From assembly GCA_964579325.1 (NCBI GenBank), contig CAZOHN010000158.1:1-8493 (forward strand): DNA of 8,493 nt. Direction: 5' to 3'. This DNA is from CAZOHN01 sp964579325. Its GTDB lineage: Bacteria; Pseudomonadota; Alphaproteobacteria; Rhodobacterales; Rhodobacteraceae. Made by a program: the position numbers and the translations under genes. Positions 6,701-8,493 of this stretch are shown here, piece by piece. The notes under the pieces were generated by a model. The model was not told the DNA's origin. It saw only the letters and a program-made list of their open reading frames with translations, and ran no database searches. How positions within the stretch are numbered: position 1 is the stretch's first letter; each line of letters starts with the position of its first letter.

Positions 6701-6796
6701 CGGGGGATCGGAGTCGGCCAAGCGGGGGTTCGGAGTCGCCTGTTCGGGGGATCGGAGTCACCCCCACCCTGCGAAACGCGGGGATCGGGGTTTGCC
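6701..6796 (+). repeat. Four iteron-like direct repeats (putative Rep binding sites)
   Basis: Core copies are CGGGGGATCGGAGTC at 6701, CGGGGGTTCGGAGTC at 6723 and CGGGGGATCGGAGTC at 6745; each is followed within two or three bases by a GCC or ACC. A weaker fourth copy containing GGGGATCGGGGTTTGCC ends at 6796. Aligned on the central A/T, spacings are 22, 22 and 33 bp, that is two, two and three helical turns, putting all copies on one face of the DNA. This is the hallmark of iterons bound by a replication initiator, and the rep gene is adjacent. Binding by Rep is inferred. Confidence 0.75.
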
Positions 6797-6825
6797 ATCA
6801 AGGGCTTGGCTGAAACGGGTTGGGA

Positions 6826-6855
6826 CTTTAACTAAAGAATAACTGGAAATAACAA
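6826..6855. other. AT-rich segment, candidate DNA unwinding element
   Basis: About 77% A+T over 30 bp in an otherwise very GC-rich window, 30 bp beyond the last iteron. It begins with the inverted repeat CTTTA-AC-TAAAG (6826-6837). Position and composition fit strand opening at the origin; it may also hold the rep or parA promoter. Confidence 0.5.
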
Positions 6856-6986
6856 GACCACGCTCGAAAGACCGGGAGAGCAAGCGCCTGGCGACAAGCC
6901 GGGAATTGCCAAGAAAACAGGGGTGATGTGCGCTCCTGCTTCCCATGTGCCGCGTTTTGTGTCACCTTGGCAGAAACACGATACAT

Positions 6987-6990
6987 GAGG
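6987..6990 (+). promoter_or_regulatory. Ribosome binding site that selects the parA start
   Basis: GAGG with a 6-nt spacer to ATG 6997. The earlier candidates, GTG 6928 and ATG 6985, have no comparable element, so the start at 6997 is preferred. Confidence 0.6.
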
Positions 6991-6996
6991 CCCGCG

Positions 6997-8391
6997 ATGA
7001 GCAGCGACGAGGTCCCCCCCTACTTCGGCATCTCCCCCGACCGGGCCATGGGGGCGCTTGGTCCGGAGACCGGCACCGACGGGTTCGCCGCCATCGCCGA
7101 GGCCTGCCGCAAAGGCCGGAGCGATCTTGCGGGCCGGGGGCTGGACGAGACCGGCACGCGGCGGCTCAGGCTGTTCTCGACCTGGGAGATCACCCGCTAC
7201 CTGATCCCGGTCGCGCCTGCGCATTTCCGCCGCGTGCTGCGCCAGAACCCCGACCTGCCGCAAGGCGTGAGCGAAACCGAGGGTGGAGCGAAGTGGTTCA
7301 CGCTCGACGAGGTGCTGAAACTCAGGGCGCATTTCGGGGCAGAGGGGTCCAAGGCCAAGGAATACCTGCCCTACCGCCCCAGCGGGCTGCCCGCCAAGAT
7401 CGTGGCTGTGGCGAACTTCAAGGGCGGTGTCGGCAAGACCTCGACCTGCGCGCATCTGGCGATGTCGGCGGCGCTGGATGGCTACCGGGTGCTGATGATC
7501 GACCTCGATTCACAAGGCTCGATGACCTCGATCTTCGGGGCGCAGGTCGAGGACGAATGGCAGACGGTGTTCCCGCTGCTGGCACGCCACTACGCCGCCC
7601 ATGTCCGGGTCGAGAACCAGCGTCGGCTCGACCGGGGCGAGGCGCCGGTGCCGCTCGACGAGACACTGACCGAGGCGCTCAAGATCAAGGCGGGCGACGT
7701 GATCCGGCCGACCCACTGGCCCAACATCGACCTGATCGGGGCGCAGCTGAACCTCTACTGGGCGGAGTTCCAGATCCCGGTCTGGCGGATGGCGGCGCGG
7801 GGCTGGAAGCTCTGGGATGCGCTTGGCGAGGCGCTCGAGGCCGACGGGGTGCTGGACCGCTACGACGTGATCTTCCTCGATACGCCCCCCGCGCTCGGCT
7901 ACCTCACGATCAACGGGCTTTCGGCGGCCGACATCCTGCTGGTGCCCTTCGGCGCCTCCTTCGTGGAGTTCGACTCGACCGGCCGGTTCTTCGACATGCT
8001 GCACGCCACTTTCCAGTCGATCGAGGAGGGCGAGAACATGGCCGCCCGGGCCCTCGGCCGCGAGGAGATGCGGTTCTCCTGGGACGCTGTGCGCGGCATC
8101 GTCACGCGCTATGACGCGGGCCAGCAGGCCGAGATGGCGGCGCTGATCCAGGCCTACATGGGGCGGATGCTCAGCCCCTACCGGCAGGACTTCACCGCGC
8201 TGATCGGGCAGGCGGGCGAGCGGGTGCACGGCATCTACGAGGCCGATTACCGCGACTTCAACCGCGATACCTATGCGCGCGGACGGGCGACCTTCGACGA
8301 GACCTATGCCGAGTTCAAGACGCTGCTCCTGGGCTGCTGGCGGAAGGACGAGCTGGCCCGCGCCGCGGTGGAGCGGGGGGCAGCGGAATGA
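6997..8391 (+). CDS. parA: ParA-type plasmid partition ATPase with N-terminal DNA-binding domain
   Basis: A 464-residue plasmid-partition ATPase of the large (type Ia) ParA class. The deviant Walker A box KGGVGKTS is at 142-149, with the signature lysine K142. The A' motif DLDSQGS is at 169-175, and Walker B with the following loop, DVIFLDTPPALGY, is at 290-302. About 130 residues precede the ATPase core; STWEITRYL (61-69) and KWFTLDEVLKLR (99-110) look like helix-turn-helix/winged-helix elements as in type Ia proteins, which use them to bind their own operator. Family knowledge: with ParB and a centromere site, ParA positions plasmid copies over the nucleoid so each daughter inherits one. 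It is divergent from rep, and the 102 bp visible after it contain a palindrome but no clear parB start. The C-terminal part after residue 345 is long and less conserved. The start was chosen by ribosome site. Confidence 0.92.
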   Translation: MSSDEVPPYFGISPDRAMGALGPETGTDGFAAIAEACRKGRSDLAGRGLDETGTRRLRLFSTWEITRYLIPVAPAHFRRVLRQNPDLPQGVSETEGGAKWFTLDEVLKLRAHFGAEGSKAKEYLPYRPSGLPAKIVAVANFKGGVGKTSTCAHLAMSAALDGYRVLMIDLDSQGSMTSIFGAQVEDEWQTVFPLLARHYAAHVRVENQRRLDRGEAPVPLDETLTEALKIKAGDVIRPTHWPNIDLIGAQLNLYWAEFQIPVWRMAARGWKLWDALGEALEADGVLDRYDVIFLDTPPALGYLTINGLSAADILLVPFGASFVEFDSTGRFFDMLHATFQSIEEGENMAARALGREEMRFSWDAVRGIVTRYDAGQQAEMAALIQAYMGRMLSPYRQDFTALIGQAGERVHGIYEADYRDFNRDTYARGRATFDETYAEFKTLLLGCWRKDELARAAVERGAAE

Positions 8392-8408
8392 GGCGGAACG
8401 GGAGACGC

Positions 8409-8432
8409 AAATGTTTCGCGCGCGAAACATTT
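8409..8432. promoter_or_regulatory. Perfect 24-bp palindrome downstream of parA, candidate parS or operator
   Basis: The sequence AAATGTTTCGCG is followed directly by its exact reverse complement, giving 12-bp arms with no spacer. It starts 18 bp after the parA stop. A perfect palindrome of this length beside a partition gene is the expected form of a ParB centromere site or a partition-operon operator. It has no T-tract, and a stem with no unpaired loop is poor as a terminator. Confidence 0.7.
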
Positions 8433-8469
8433 TTCTCGCAAGCCATTGATTTCATTGAGTGGGGAATCT

Positions 8470-8480
8470 TGCGAAACATT
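8470..8480 (+). promoter_or_regulatory. Extra half-site of the palindrome
   Basis: TGCGAAACATT repeats ten of the eleven bases of the palindrome half CGCGAAACATT (8421-8431), offset by 49 bp, with no matching left arm. A second, weaker binding site for the same protein is plausible. Between the two lies a short direct repeat, CATTGA at 8444 and 8453. Confidence 0.5.
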
Positions 8481-8493
8481 GGCGACAGGGCAG

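Larger units (their letters stand above)
6621..6996. other. Rep-parA divergent intergenic region, candidate oriV
   Basis: This 376-bp gap between divergent rep and parA contains, left to right, a short hairpin, four iteron-like repeats, an AT-rich stretch and the parA leader. That order (initiator gene, iterons, AT-rich DNA) is the usual layout of iteron-controlled plasmid origins. Promoters for both genes must lie here, but no strong -35/-10 pair is visible. No clear DnaA box was found. Function as the origin is inferred from layout and position. Confidence 0.65.

Noticed and set aside
5451..6842. 463-residue open frame on the plus strand over rep and the origin
   Set aside because: It runs through rep, the iterons and the AT-rich segment; the rep strand has clear family motifs and this one has none.
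6928..6996. Upstream starts for parA (GTG 6928, ATG 6985)
   Set aside because: No ribosome site; GAGG is well placed only for ATG 6997.
8459..8493. Possible start of parB at GTG 8459
   Set aside because: No ribosome site, the frame covers the half-site, and too little sequence remains to judge.

Overview
The window is GC-rich and tightly packed. It looks like part of an extrachromosomal replicon (plasmid or chromid) of an alphaproteobacterium, most likely a member of the Rhodobacterales. The main evidence is a divergent pair at the right end: a replication initiator of the RPA/RepA type on the minus strand and a ParA partition ATPase on the plus strand. A gap with phased direct repeats separates them. 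Assignment to order rests on recognising protein families by eye, not on a database search.

Left part (1-2426, minus strand): a four-gene operon-like block, read right to left. It encodes a small left-handed beta-helix O-acetyl/acyltransferase, a stand-alone acyl carrier protein, an AMP-forming acyl-activating ligase and a short-chain dehydrogenase/reductase cut by the window edge. The spacings (31 bp, a 4-bp ATGA overlap, 3 bp) imply co-transcription and coupled translation. The set reads as a cassette that makes a carrier-bound, probably reduced acyl group and hands it to an acceptor, plausibly a sugar of a surface polysaccharide.

Middle (2427-5557, plus strand): a divergent intergenic region with several GC-rich hairpins, then a secreted right-handed parallel beta-helix protein of the polysaccharide lyase/epimerase fold, then a polytopic membrane protein of the O-antigen ligase/Wzy polymerase superfamily. 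Together with the left block this suggests an exopolysaccharide or O-antigen locus: building or decorating the glycan, polymerising or ligating it, and processing it outside the cytoplasm.

Right part (5484-8493): the replication and partition module. The rep gene converges on the membrane-protein gene and overlaps its 3' end by 74 bp, so the last residues of the membrane protein are encoded antisense to rep. The 376-bp rep-parA gap holds four iteron-like repeats at 22, 22 and 33 bp spacing, a hairpin and an AT-rich stretch, and is the best candidate for oriV. Just after parA lies a perfect 24-bp palindrome with an extra half-site 49 bp further on, a candidate centromere (parS) or operator. 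parB itself is not visible and would be expected to the right of the window.

No tRNA, rRNA, CRISPR array, transposase or insertion sequence was seen.
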